From NCBI GenBank assembly GCA_022837595.1, contig JALHFX010000108.1, positions 1 to 14,488 of the forward strand: a stretch of DNA of 14,488 bases, in the 5' to 3' direction. Positions 7,501 to 14,120 of this stretch are shown in pieces. Every line of letters starts with the position of its first letter. The stretch's first letter is position 1. The translations under genes and the position numbers were made by a program. Origin of the DNA: Propionibacterium sp. (GTDB taxonomy: Bacteria; Actinomycetota; Actinomycetes; Propionibacteriales; Propionibacteriaceae). The notes under the pieces were generated by a model. That model had not been told where the DNA came from. It ran no database searches and saw only the letters and a list, made by a program, of their open reading frames with translations.

Positions 7501-7902
7501 CATTCGTACCTGGACGGAACCACCACGCATCGCCGACAGGTAATCGATGGCTTCAGTCAAGGCGACGATCCGGTCTTCCTGATCAGCCTCAAGGCAGGCG
7601 GCGCCGGTATCAATCTCACCGAGGCCGATTACGCGATTCTGGCCGACCCGTGGTGGAACCCGGCGGTGGAGAACCAGGCGGTCGACCGCACGCACCGCAT
7701 CGGCCAGACCCGTCCGGTGCACGTCTACCGGATGGTCTCGAAGGGCACCATCGAAGAGAAGGTGCTGGCCTTGCAGGACGCCAAGCGGGAGCTGATCTCA
7801 GGGGTGCTGGGTGTCGGCGATGAGGACGGCGCGGCCGGCTCACTAGCAGTCGGGCCTCGTGGCCGACTTAGCGCGGACGATGTTCGGCTGCTGCTCAGCT
7901 GA
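4507..7902 (+). CDS. SNF2-family DEAD/DEAH-box helicase
   Basis: A Swi2/Snf2-type ATPase that probably translocates on double-stranded DNA; the cellular role of these bacterial proteins is poorly known. Seen in the 1131-aa product: an N-terminal SWIM-associated region (LVDVRQLDEPSG, GLAYARQGRVKVMRHDQ, 7-42), a long accessory SNF2-associated region to about 620, then the motor. Motor motifs are Walker A DDMGLGKT (676-683), the DEAQ box (783-786), TGTPMENN (811-818), KAGGAGINL (1029-1037) and DRTHRIGQ (1060-1067). All core motifs are intact, so ATPase activity is likely. The N-terminus lacks the CxC...CxH zinc ligands expected after YTVHVNY (about 59-65), where the sequence goes straight to AVVAAELG. 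GTG 4507 lies 24 bases after the displaced nhaA stop; no strong ribosome site is visible, and GTG 4531 is an alternative. The gene ends convergently with mtnN. Confidence 0.92.
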   Translation: MLPRTLVDVRQLDEPSGLATPNTWRLGLAYARQGRVKVMRHDQLHQQITARCRGSHHRNYTVHVNYAVVAAELGLGSGAHPRQAPKSEDRDPARPGLEGIGAGLDGMEMSRWRRTLDQIFVPSLAQDPPERVPLGLLLSFQPEPNPDDQSDTAMRSRYAATAFGRRLLELGHAFPGRPGFVRAVPVRAGKRQAWVRGGISWMQLRSSEAFDADPAQLNALNALRRLYSDVDTYVGPHDSISLERINQRSLWSTLREIVNSGVALVEADTFRPVSLEAQDGKAAIEISRYPSGELGVRAAIRHPRLADASEFTKLGDPPHGFAWRDAEGIHLAGFEQPADRAWTQLAAERDEIRIPAADYEEFVQTMLPRIARIGWSSPDASFDPPPPPAPKLHLELAVVPESSQGPGPKAQLRWGWHYRDDAGRGRGPLPLRSAVGDASRDSAAEPRILDAVIAEMAELPATLSDLSQTAYLTPQLRPEAELSGMDVVRLVEEVLPRLEELGVVVESEEIPAFQESSAPRIHVGLGQHASGNDWLDLELTVEVSGHELPTSTLIRALTAGDEAVFLPDGVYLKLDDPELDRLRQLLKEAAELGDQRRSGLHVPKVRMSWWEDLLDLGIVETTQDAWFDALRRAATDPPPPAELPDGLEAQLRAYQLVGYQWLAGLRRSGLGGVLADDMGLGKTVQALAMVLDEREQPEPSTARPHAMPWLVVAPTSVVSNWVAEANHFAPQLRVTTIEATQTRRGVALSEVAAQADIVVTSYALLRLEAEHYAAVSWTGMILDEAQNAKNHASKLFAALMSVGAPMTFAITGTPMENNLGELWSIFALTAPGLLGSPHQFRDIYRRPIERHEDPEGSQMTLLRRRIAPFLLRRTKSQVALDLPPKHEQIVHVDLAPAHRRIYERQLQRERQRVLQLTDDIDHNQIEVLAALTRLRQLAIDPTLVQQGTEETKAPSSKLDVLVPLLQEAAAEGHRVLVFSQFTRYLRKIAERLDREKIGHSYLDGTTTHRRQVIDGFSQGDDPVFLISLKAGGAGINLTEADYAILADPWWNPAVENQAVDRTHRIGQTRPVHVYRMVSKGTIEEKVLALQDAKRELISGVLGVGDEDGAAGSLAVGPRGRLSADDVRLLLS

Positions 7903-7954
7903 GCCCGGCGCCAGATCTCCATGGAATCGGGGTGACCCGTCATTCAGCTGAGCA
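7892..7954. repeat. 11-bp inverted repeat carrying the stop codons of two convergent genes
   Basis: TGCTCAGCTGA (7892-7902) ends the helicase gene. Its exact reverse complement TCAGCTGAGCA (7944-7954) ends mtnN on the other strand. The loop is 41 bases. The left arm also sits in a 12-base palindrome, GCTCAGCTGAGC (7893-7904). It may serve as a bidirectional transcript end, but there is no U-run and the loop is long. Confidence 0.5.
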
Positions 7955-8681
7955 CTCTGAGGGCACCCAGCACCAGGTCCCGAGCATAGGGAGCCGCGAT
8001 CTTCCTCAAGAAGACCGTGAAATCAACGGTGGCATCATGATCGGCACGGTCCGAGATTGTTCTGGCCACAGCGAACGGGACACCGGCTGCCGCGCAGACC
8101 TGAGCGACAGCAGCACCTTCCATCTCGACCGCCAACGCGTCGGGCAGTTCATCCCTGAGACGTTGCGAGCCTTGCGCCGTCGCGACGAAGACATCACCGG
8201 AGATGATCAAGCCCGGGTGGATCGTCGGATTCTCCACGCCCAGCTCGGCGAGCTCGTTGCGGTGCCGCGAGCAGGCCCCCACCGCGGCCGCCGCGAGCGC
8301 GGCCGTCAGATAGGCGTCCACCGGTATCCGTGCCGTGCCGACCACCGGTGATACCCAGCGATCCCACAACGGTCGGGCATCCAGGTCGTGCTGAAGCAGT
8401 TCTGTGGCGACCACCACGTCACCGGGATTCACCGCGGCGCCCAGACCACCCGCGGTCCCGACCAGGATCATGCCCGAGACGCGTTCAGCGAGGATCGTAG
8501 CGGTGGTCGCGGCCGCAACCTTCCCCACACCCGAACGAGCCAAGACCACCTGCTGCCCCGCCAATGTGGCGTGCATCAAGGTGACACCGGCAACGATTTC
8601 GGAACGAAGTTCTCCTTCGGCCTGGGCGGCAGCCACGATGGCCGACAGTTCTTCCTCTAACGCCGCGATGATCGCAAGCAT
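7944..8681 (-). CDS. mtnN: 5'-methylthioadenosine/S-adenosylhomocysteine nucleosidase
   Basis: This cytoplasmic enzyme cleaves the N-glycosidic bond of methylthioadenosine and S-adenosylhomocysteine, releasing adenine for methionine and methyl-cycle salvage. The 245-aa protein shows the family pattern: N-terminal IIAALEEEL with the catalytic acid at E11, the ribose/phosphate loop GTAGGLGAAVNPGDVV (75-90), SGDVFVA (161-167), the substrate loop AVEMEGAAVAQVC (184-196, E188 equivalent to E. coli E174), and RTISDRAD (207-214, general acid D211 equivalent to E. coli D197). ATG 8681 has a GAAGGGGT ribosome site just upstream on the minus strand. It lies 44 bases after the amidohydrolase gene and is probably co-transcribed with it. 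It is a few residues longer than the E. coli enzyme because of an Ala-rich insert around 125-140. Confidence 0.92.
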   Translation of the reverse strand: MLAIIAALEEELSAIVAAAQAEGELRSEIVAGVTLMHATLAGQQVVLARSGVGKVAAATTATILAERVSGMILVGTAGGLGAAVNPGDVVVATELLQHDLDARPLWDRWVSPVVGTARIPVDAYLTAALAAAAVGACSRHRNELAELGVENPTIHPGLIISGDVFVATAQGSQRLRDELPDALAVEMEGAAVAQVCAAAGVPFAVARTISDRADHDATVDFTVFLRKIAAPYARDLVLGALRVLS

Positions 8682-8725
8682 TTGCTACCCCTTCGGTTCA
8701 CCAGACCCCGTGACGACCTCGATGA

Positions 8726-9958
8726 CTAAAGCGCGAAGTCACCGCGGTTGCTCGCGACGCTGCCCTGCTTGAGAACGAGTAAGATCCTCGAATTATCGCT
8801 GAGCGAATCGATATCTGCGAGCGGATCACCCTGGACGACGATCACGTCGGCGAGCTTGCCGGCCTCAAGTGTACCGAGTTCGTTCTCCAATCCGCACAGC
8901 TCGGCCGAGGTGCGGGTACCGGCCACGATTGCTTGCATCGGTGTCATCCCACCGAACTCAACCAGCAGCCCGAGTTCGCCAAGGTTGGCGCCGTGATCGG
9001 GCACCAGGCCTGCATCAGTACCAACGGCGATCTTGACCCCGGCCTCCACCGACGCGCGAATGGACTCCTGCGCGAGTGCATGCCATTTCGAGCTCTTCGC
9101 AACCGCGGCAGGTGTCGCGGTATCCGGGTGCAGCGTTTCGATAAGCGTTGGCACCAAGAACTGCCCACGTTCGACCATTTCCTGGCGCAAGTCATCGGTC
9201 AAGGCATAACCGTGCTCAACGCTGTGGACCCCACCCTGCACGGCAGCCTTAATGCCTGCGAACCCGATCGCGTGCGCAGCCACGTGGCGCCCACCGTAGT
9301 TCTCCGCTTCTTCGACGATCGCGGCGACCATCTCAGTGCGCATCCCCAACCAGTCGGGGTCATCGTTTGGGGACGTGACGCCACCGCTGGAGGCGATCTT
9401 GATAACGTCCACGCCCTCGCGCAGCAATTTGCGTGCTTCGAGACGCGCCTGGTCGACCGAGTCAACCAGTTGGCCGCCTAGCTCGAAAGTGCCGTCGAGG
9501 CCCGACTGCAAATGAAAATCGGCATGCCCACCTGTCTGACTCAGCATCTTGTTGGCGACCAGTAGGCGTGGTCCTGGAAGAATGCCGCTAGCGATCGCAT
9601 TGCGCACCCCGACATCCACACCCATCAGGTCGCGCACCGTCGTTACGCCGGCTTCCAAAGTCACTTTGAGCCGTGGAAGGGTCTCCAGCAGCGCGAACGA
9701 CTGCGGCACTACTGCTGTCTGCAGCGGCGAACTCTTGGTCCCAGGCAACGAAAGATGCACATGGCAGTCGAAAAAACCGGGGCAGATGGTGTTGCCACCT
9801 AGATCAACTCTCTGAGCTTTCGCTTCGTCGACCTGCGGAGAGCCGGACGCCGATCCTGCGTATACGATCTTTCCGTCCTCGATCATCGCCGCGGCGTCGG
9901 CGACAGCTTCGTTGCCGGTTCCATCGATCAGACGTGCATTCTGCAGAATAAGGGTCAT
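8726..9958 (-). CDS. Metal-dependent amidohydrolase (imidazolonepropionase-like/prolidase-type)
   Basis: A 410-aa member of the amidohydrolase superfamily that hydrolyses amide or cyclic amide bonds at a one- or two-metal site. The order of ligands is complete: DCHVH (H66, H68), IKIASSGG with the Lys expected to be carboxylated (K187), AAHAIG (H229), VEHG (H249; nearby H245) and GTDAG (D315). A small N-terminal beta-sandwich (LILQNARLIDGTG) and its C-terminal return (GTLEAGKLADVIVVQGDPL) flank the barrel. This layout fits the subgroup annotated as imidazolonepropionase-like, Xaa-Pro dipeptidase-like or N-acyl amino acid hydrolases. The sequence does not settle the substrate, and no histidine-degradation genes are adjacent. 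ATG 9958 is the natural start. There is no signal peptide. It precedes mtnN in the same direction and follows the HIT gene by 125 bases. Confidence 0.9.
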   Translation of the reverse strand: MTLILQNARLIDGTGNEAVADAAAMIEDGKIVYAGSASGSPQVDEAKAQRVDLGGNTICPGFFDCHVHLSLPGTKSSPLQTAVVPQSFALLETLPRLKVTLEAGVTTVRDLMGVDVGVRNAIASGILPGPRLLVANKMLSQTGGHADFHLQSGLDGTFELGGQLVDSVDQARLEARKLLREGVDVIKIASSGGVTSPNDDPDWLGMRTEMVAAIVEEAENYGGRHVAAHAIGFAGIKAAVQGGVHSVEHGYALTDDLRQEMVERGQFLVPTLIETLHPDTATPAAVAKSSKWHALAQESIRASVEAGVKIAVGTDAGLVPDHGANLGELGLLVEFGGMTPMQAIVAGTRTSAELCGLENELGTLEAGKLADVIVVQGDPLADIDSLSDNSRILLVLKQGSVASNRGDFAL

Positions 9959-10083
9959 GTGTCCATCTTGACGGTTGCTACACCGAACCGCAGTATTCTT
10001 GTCGGTACAATTCGACCCCTCGTTCGCAGCCGCCCGGTCTACAGTCCCGCAATCTGATCGGCCACGACCGGGCTGACCGTGAG

Positions 10084-10533
10084 TCAGAGCAGTTCAGGGC
10101 TACCGATCTCAACCGGCACATGAGTGCCATGTCCCTGGGCGCGGAGAGCTTCGCGTACTTGCTCGGTGGCCACAACAAGCTCATCGGGAGTGGCGTCCCC
10201 GTTGGCATTGGCAAAGCTGAGTTCGGCCTCACCCCAGGCAGGGATCACATGCAGATGCAGGTGCGGTACCTCAAAGCCTGCGATGATCAATGCCGCGCGA
10301 GAGCCGGTGAATGCCTGCTCCTGCGCTCGCCCGATGATCGCTGCGACCTTCATCAAATGAGCCAGCAGATCGTCACTCGCCCGCGTATATGACGCCACTT
10401 CCTCGCGGGGGACGACCAGCATATGGCCGGGGCTGATCGGTTCGATGGTGGCGAAAACGACACAGGTTTCGTCCGCCCACGCGAACTTGCCCGAGAACTC
10501 GCCGGTAATGATCTTGGTGAAGACAGTCGACAT
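10084..10533 (-). CDS. HIT-family nucleotide hydrolase/transferase
   Basis: Histidine-triad proteins hydrolyse nucleoside phosphoramidates or dinucleoside polyphosphates. The 149-aa protein has the triad HLHLHVIP at 91-98 (H91, H93, H95; the middle of the motif holds the nucleophile). Upstream are the fold's substrate-side elements, FTKIITGEF at 5-13 and PGHMLVVPREEV at 35-46. The size is normal for a single-domain HIT protein with a C-terminal extension of some 50 residues. ATG 10533 is preceded by a short GAGGT on the minus strand. It is the first gene of the leftward HIT-amidohydrolase-mtnN group and diverges from the small membrane-protein gene. The substrate is not predictable from sequence. 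Confidence 0.9.
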   Translation of the reverse strand: MSTVFTKIITGEFSGKFAWADETCVVFATIEPISPGHMLVVPREEVASYTRASDDLLAHLMKVAAIIGRAQEQAFTGSRAALIIAGFEVPHLHLHVIPAWGEAELSFANANGDATPDELVVATEQVREALRAQGHGTHVPVEIGSPELL

Positions 10534-10564
10534 ACCTCAATGCTGGCATGCCGAGGTCAAGATG

Positions 10565-10593
10565 CTGAACAGCCGTGCTGTCCGACGTAGGCT
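10565..10593 (+). promoter_or_regulatory. Probable leaderless promoter of the small membrane-protein gene
   Basis: CTGAAC (10565-10570) and TAGGCT (10588-10593) are separated by 17 bases. The -10 box ends seven bases before the ATG at 10601, placing the transcript start at or next to the start codon. Leaderless transcripts of this kind are common in actinobacteria. Confidence 0.5.
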
Positions 10594-10600
10594 GAGAGCC

Positions 10601-10726
10601 ATGAAGCGACCATTCTTTATCGTCCTTGCCATTGCAGCGATCGTTGGCGGTCTCGTCATCTGCAAGGCGCGGCTCCGCGACCGCGCTGAAGCCGAGCTAT
10701 GGGCGGCTGCCACCGACGATGCCTAG
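10601..10726 (+). CDS. Small single-pass membrane protein (41 aa)
   Basis: ATG 10601 opens a 41-residue product. It starts with two basic residues after Met (MKRP), then a hydrophobic segment FFIVLAIAAIVGGLVIC (5-21), then a basic/charged stretch (KARLRDRAEAE) and an ELWAAATDDA end. Short actinobacterial proteins with one N-terminal helix and a closing D/ELW-A-ATD motif recur in many genomes, usually unannotated or hypothetical; their function is unknown. No ribosome site is present, but the leaderless-type promoter just upstream fits this start. The frame is open from 10445, but that longer reading crosses the HIT gene's 5' end, so the short start is preferred. Confidence 0.65.
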   Translation: MKRPFFIVLAIAAIVGGLVICKARLRDRAEAELWAAATDDA

Positions 10727-10758
10727 GCGTTGGCCCGAACGGTCCTAGGACGATCTAC

Positions 10759-10795
10759 GGGACTCTAGCGTATGGTCAATATTGCGCTAGAGCCC
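10759..10795. terminator. Bidirectional terminator-like hairpin
   Basis: CTCTAGCG (10763-10770) pairs perfectly with CGCTAGAG (10785-10792), extended by GGG/CCC with one bulged A; the loop is 14 bases. It lies between two convergent genes and contains the stop codon of the leftward one. No long U-run follows, as is usual in high-GC actinobacteria. Confidence 0.65.
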
Positions 10796-12631
10796 GCTAT
10801 CGAGAGGAATCGCGTCTGACGTCCGGATACCGCTACCCCACTCAAGGCGCAGTCTGTGCCGGGTACCGGTAATCTCGATCTCTTCAGGGTTCCGAGGTAC
10901 TTGGACCCCAGGGGCGTTATAGCGTGGGTACTGCGAATCGATGATCCGACCGTTGACCTTGAATTCCCTACCGCTAATCAAGTCGAAACGGTCGAACGGG
11001 CTAGTCAACGTGAGCCGTTTACCACTCAGATCTAATCGGTACTGCTTCAATTGTCTGAGGAAAGCCGCGAATGAGGTGTGCTCCTCCTCATCTCCGACGA
11101 GCACCGCGTAACCAATGTGCTGACCGCGTTGAACGATCTCGGTTTCGCTGATCAGCTCGAAGGTTCCGGTGCCGAGGATACCGATATAGCCACGGCCGCG
11201 GCGTCCAGCCACCCAGTCGACGCCTAGTCTGGTCTGATCGAAAAGCACGAACGGGAAATGAATATGCACTAGCTCAGACCGTGGCCCTTCATAACGACCC
11301 TTGCGTGCGCGCAAATCGTACTGGGCGAGCAGTACATTGTGGTGCTGAGCGACATCGGGGTTCACCCCATTACCCACCCACTGGCTCGGGGTCGCCGGCC
11401 GGTCCTCGGGGTGTAGCTGAGTAGCGCCGGGGTGCGTCCCGAAAACGTCGATCTCGCCGGGTAAACACGCATGCCAGATGTGCTGTTGATCGCCGAAACC
11501 GCCAGGCTGGTAACGCTGCACACTACTCAGCAGATAATTGCTGGTGCTGATCGTCTGCACATTGGCGCGGTTCAGCGCCTTACCACTCGTGATCGGATTC
11601 AACGTCCGCAGAGTCGACAGGAGCATCAGGCTCGGCATCCTCAGATAAGGGCGCATCGGAGCCAGGATGCGAGAATCCTGCAGACCGAAGATGCGCATTG
11701 CTCGGGCTGAATCGACGATCGTCTCCGGTGTCGTGACGGCCTGCTGACCCCACCAGAAGCGGACCAGGTCGAGACTCTGGCTACGCGGGTGGAAGGGATG
11801 ACGGCGCAACTCGTCTCGTACCTCGGTGGCATCCAGGCCATGTGTGCTCAGCACCCGACGCACCGGCAACTCGGTCGCCAGCTCTCGGATCGCCGCTGGC
11901 ACCTGGTAGTGCTCAGCTGTGATGAACAAGCTCGTGAGCTTCTCGACATCCAGCTGTGGGGTTTGACCGAAAGCGGCCTGCCAGATCGGGACGATCTCCG
12001 CGCTCTCGGGTGACATGATCTGCTCGACATGTGCCCGTCCCATCGACGGTGCGAAACGACCGTGGAAACTGTGCAGAGCGACATCGAGCAGCGCGATATC
12101 CATCACCATCTTGGCCCGCTCGACGAGTGCCTCGTCGGCGGCATGATCGACCAGCAGGGCCAGGGCGGAAAGATCGTACGCAAGGTAGGTGCTCGACAAC
12201 CACTCACTGAATCCGAAGCGAAAACGATCCGACAACCAAATCGTCAGTTGCGCATGAGCGGCCCGCTGATGACGGGCTCCCGAGCGGCCGTCATTGCTGA
12301 AGATACGGTCGGGGAAGAGCTGTCCTGCCAAGTACTCAGCGACCCCAGCGGTGACCTGATGACTCTCCGCCCACAACGTCAGCAAATCGTTGCCCGCTTC
12401 GAGCATCGAATAGCGGAAGCCGAGCACGGCCTCGGTCGCCGACTCTTGCAGATCACTCGGAAGATCACTGACCATCATGGATTTGAGTAGCAATAGCGCC
12501 CGATGATCGGCCATGTGCAGCCGCGCGTTCAAAAAATCGATGAGGCGCCGAATATATGGCGCCTCCACTCCTTCAGAACCAAACTGCGGCCACCGCGCCG
12601 AGTGATACTCGTCAGCGGACGACACGGCCAT
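10787..12631 (-). CDS. Heparinase II/III-like (polysaccharide-lyase-type) protein of unknown substrate
   Basis: The product has about 614 residues in two apparent parts. Residues 1-330 are helical, with WAESHQVTAGVAEYLAGQLF (87-106), FRFGFSEWLSSTYLAYDLSA (137-156) and FAPSMGRAHVEQ (193-204), a pattern seen in the alpha/alpha-toroid of polysaccharide-lyase-like proteins. The C-terminal part is beta-rich, with GGFGDQQHIWHACL (377-390), FGTHPGA (397-403) and WVGNGVNPDVAQHHNVLLAQ (418-437), which resemble the beta-sandwich half and its conserved His residues. No signal peptide is visible, so cleavage of an extracellular polymer is not assured. I recognise the architecture but no characterised family; activity and substrate are inferred. 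ATG 12631 after TAGGAC is preferred to the TTG at 12646, which has no ribosome site. The gene diverges from the sensor-kinase gene across about 150 bases. Confidence 0.7.
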   Translation of the reverse strand: MAVSSADEYHSARWPQFGSEGVEAPYIRRLIDFLNARLHMADHRALLLLKSMMVSDLPSDLQESATEAVLGFRYSMLEAGNDLLTLWAESHQVTAGVAEYLAGQLFPDRIFSNDGRSGARHQRAAHAQLTIWLSDRFRFGFSEWLSSTYLAYDLSALALLVDHAADEALVERAKMVMDIALLDVALHSFHGRFAPSMGRAHVEQIMSPESAEIVPIWQAAFGQTPQLDVEKLTSLFITAEHYQVPAAIRELATELPVRRVLSTHGLDATEVRDELRRHPFHPRSQSLDLVRFWWGQQAVTTPETIVDSARAMRIFGLQDSRILAPMRPYLRMPSLMLLSTLRTLNPITSGKALNRANVQTISTSNYLLSSVQRYQPGGFGDQQHIWHACLPGEIDVFGTHPGATQLHPEDRPATPSQWVGNGVNPDVAQHHNVLLAQYDLRARKGRYEGPRSELVHIHFPFVLFDQTRLGVDWVAGRRGRGYIGILGTGTFELISETEIVQRGQHIGYAVLVGDEEEHTSFAAFLRQLKQYRLDLSGKRLTLTSPFDRFDLISGREFKVNGRIIDSQYPRYNAPGVQVPRNPEEIEITGTRHRLRLEWGSGIRTSDAIPLDSGL

Positions 12632-12751
12632 GAACAGTCCTAACAACGGAGGAGGGGATCCAATCCGAAATTAGCAGACTTCAGCACCTTACACATGAGT
12701 CTCACAGCTTAGCCTGTATCCGCAAATTCCCCAGGGTAACCGAACCACCGA

Positions 12752-12779
12752 TTGCCCCCGTAAAACGGGTCTCTATCCT
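12752..12779 (+). promoter_or_regulatory. Probable promoter of the two-component operon
   Basis: TTGCCC (12752-12757) and TATCCT (12774-12779) lie 16 bases apart, and the -10 box ends six bases before the ATG at 12786, again a leaderless layout. A small palindrome CCCG-TAAAA-CGGG (12757-12769) occupies the spacer and could be an operator. Confidence 0.5.
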
Positions 12780-12785
12780 GGAGGG

Positions 12786-14114
12786 ATGCAGTCCGATGCA
12801 GGCACCGAGTTCACCATGAGTTTCGAGGACGACCCGGTCGACGCACCGCGGGGCAGAATCTGGCGTATCGACCTTGCAGCGGCGGTCGTCTTGACAGCAT
12901 GTACCGCGTTCTGGGGTGATCTGGTGGGCATCGGCCCGCGCAGCCCCTACTATTTGAGTTCGGTAATCACCTCAATACTCATCGTTCTGCCACTGGCGCT
13001 CCGCCGCACGCACCCGCTGCTCATGACAGCGCTGATCTCTGCGGGCAGCTTCGCCCAGGTGCTGTTGGTACCTGCCCCAACCTGGGCGTTAATCGCCATC
13101 CCGATGGCGAGTTACTCGGTGGCGCGCTGGGTCGACGGCCATGAGTCCAGGCTGATCGTCGTGGCCGGCGGCATCGGATCGATCATCGGTCCGATACGTT
13201 GGTCCGTCAAAGACCCGATCAATTCGCTGAACCCCGATCTGCTACCGATCGTCGCGCCGTTGACCGCTCTGTGTCTAGCGTGGACGGTCACACCGTATCT
13301 GCTCGGACGACGCGATCGAGAGACGGCGGTCGCACGTCACGAACGCGAGCTAGCTGCGCGTGAACGTTACGAATCGGAGCTCGTCAAACACGAGCAGCAG
13401 ACCCGGATGATCGAAGCCCGCGTGCGCACCGATATCGCGCGCGAGCTTCATGATGTCGTCGCGCACTCCTTGTCCGTGATGATCGTGCAGGCCGACGGAG
13501 GAAAGGCGCTGGCACGTAAGCGCCCGGATGCTGCTGTCGAGGCCCTCGAAACGATCTCCGAGACCGGGCGTGAAGCGCTTGCCGAGATGCGCCGCATCGT
13601 CGGGGTATTGCGTGCCGACCCAGAAGACCCCAAACCCGTCGATTTCCAACCCGCACCCGGACTGTCGGAGATACCGGCGATGATCGCGAAAGCTGGCGAC
13701 CGCGTCCAGTTGTCAGTGACCGGCACCCAACCCACCGTCAGTCCAGCGCTCGGGGTCACTGTCTACCGAATCGTGCAAGAAGGATTAACGAACTTCCTCA
13801 AGCACGGCGGGCCTGGTTCTCAAGCTACCGTGGCGCTGATCTATCAGCCGACCACCATCAGTATCGAAGTCGCCAATAACGCTCCTCAGTCCGATGCACC
13901 CGGTGAAAGCGCACCGGCCATTTCGACCGAAGGATCCGGTTTCGGATTGCAGGGGATGCAAGAACGCGTCAACGCAATGGGGGGCAAGCTGACGGCCAAA
14001 CCCACGCGCTCGGGCGGATGGGTCGTGCGGGCAACGTTGCCGCTGACCACCAAGGTCAGCGCCAAAGCGTCTCGAAATGGGCAAGAATGGAGCAAAGCGT
14101 CAACAGAACGGTGA
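12786..14114 (+). CDS. NarL/LuxR-type sensor histidine kinase
   Basis: A membrane-bound kinase of 442 aa that passes phosphate to the response regulator encoded six bases downstream. The N-terminus has about five to six membrane segments (roughly 29-49, 57-72, 78-96, 99-114, 122-137, 152-173), with little extracytoplasmic sequence. This implies sensing in or near the membrane, as in LiaS/DesK-like kinases. A coiled-coil-like linker (175-213) leads to the HisKA_3 dimerisation motif DIARELHDVVAHSLSVMI, with phospho-acceptor H222. The ATP-binding domain follows, with the N box QEGLTNFLKHGG (331-342, N336) and the G box EGSGFGLQGMQERV (382-395). ATG 12786 is chosen because a promoter sits just upstream. 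GGAGGG abuts it too closely to act as an ordinary ribosome site, and M11 is an alternative without one. Confidence 0.93.
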   Translation: MQSDAGTEFTMSFEDDPVDAPRGRIWRIDLAAAVVLTACTAFWGDLVGIGPRSPYYLSSVITSILIVLPLALRRTHPLLMTALISAGSFAQVLLVPAPTWALIAIPMASYSVARWVDGHESRLIVVAGGIGSIIGPIRWSVKDPINSLNPDLLPIVAPLTALCLAWTVTPYLLGRRDRETAVARHERELAARERYESELVKHEQQTRMIEARVRTDIARELHDVVAHSLSVMIVQADGGKALARKRPDAAVEALETISETGREALAEMRRIVGVLRADPEDPKPVDFQPAPGLSEIPAMIAKAGDRVQLSVTGTQPTVSPALGVTVYRIVQEGLTNFLKHGGPGSQATVALIYQPTTISIEVANNAPQSDAPGESAPAISTEGSGFGLQGMQERVNAMGGKLTAKPTRSGGWVVRATLPLTTKVSAKASRNGQEWSKASTER

Positions 14115-14120
14115 GCCGAA

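Noticed and set aside
10534..10557. Dyad ACCTC...GAGGT between the HIT gene and the small membrane-protein gene as an operator
   Set aside because: The inner ATGC-TG-GCAT core is off-centre relative to the outer arms and part of it is the HIT ribosome site; too weak to call.
12648..12657. GGAGGAGGGG as a strong ribosome site
   Set aside because: It is on the plus strand with no plus-strand start at suitable distance; the gene beside it runs the other way.
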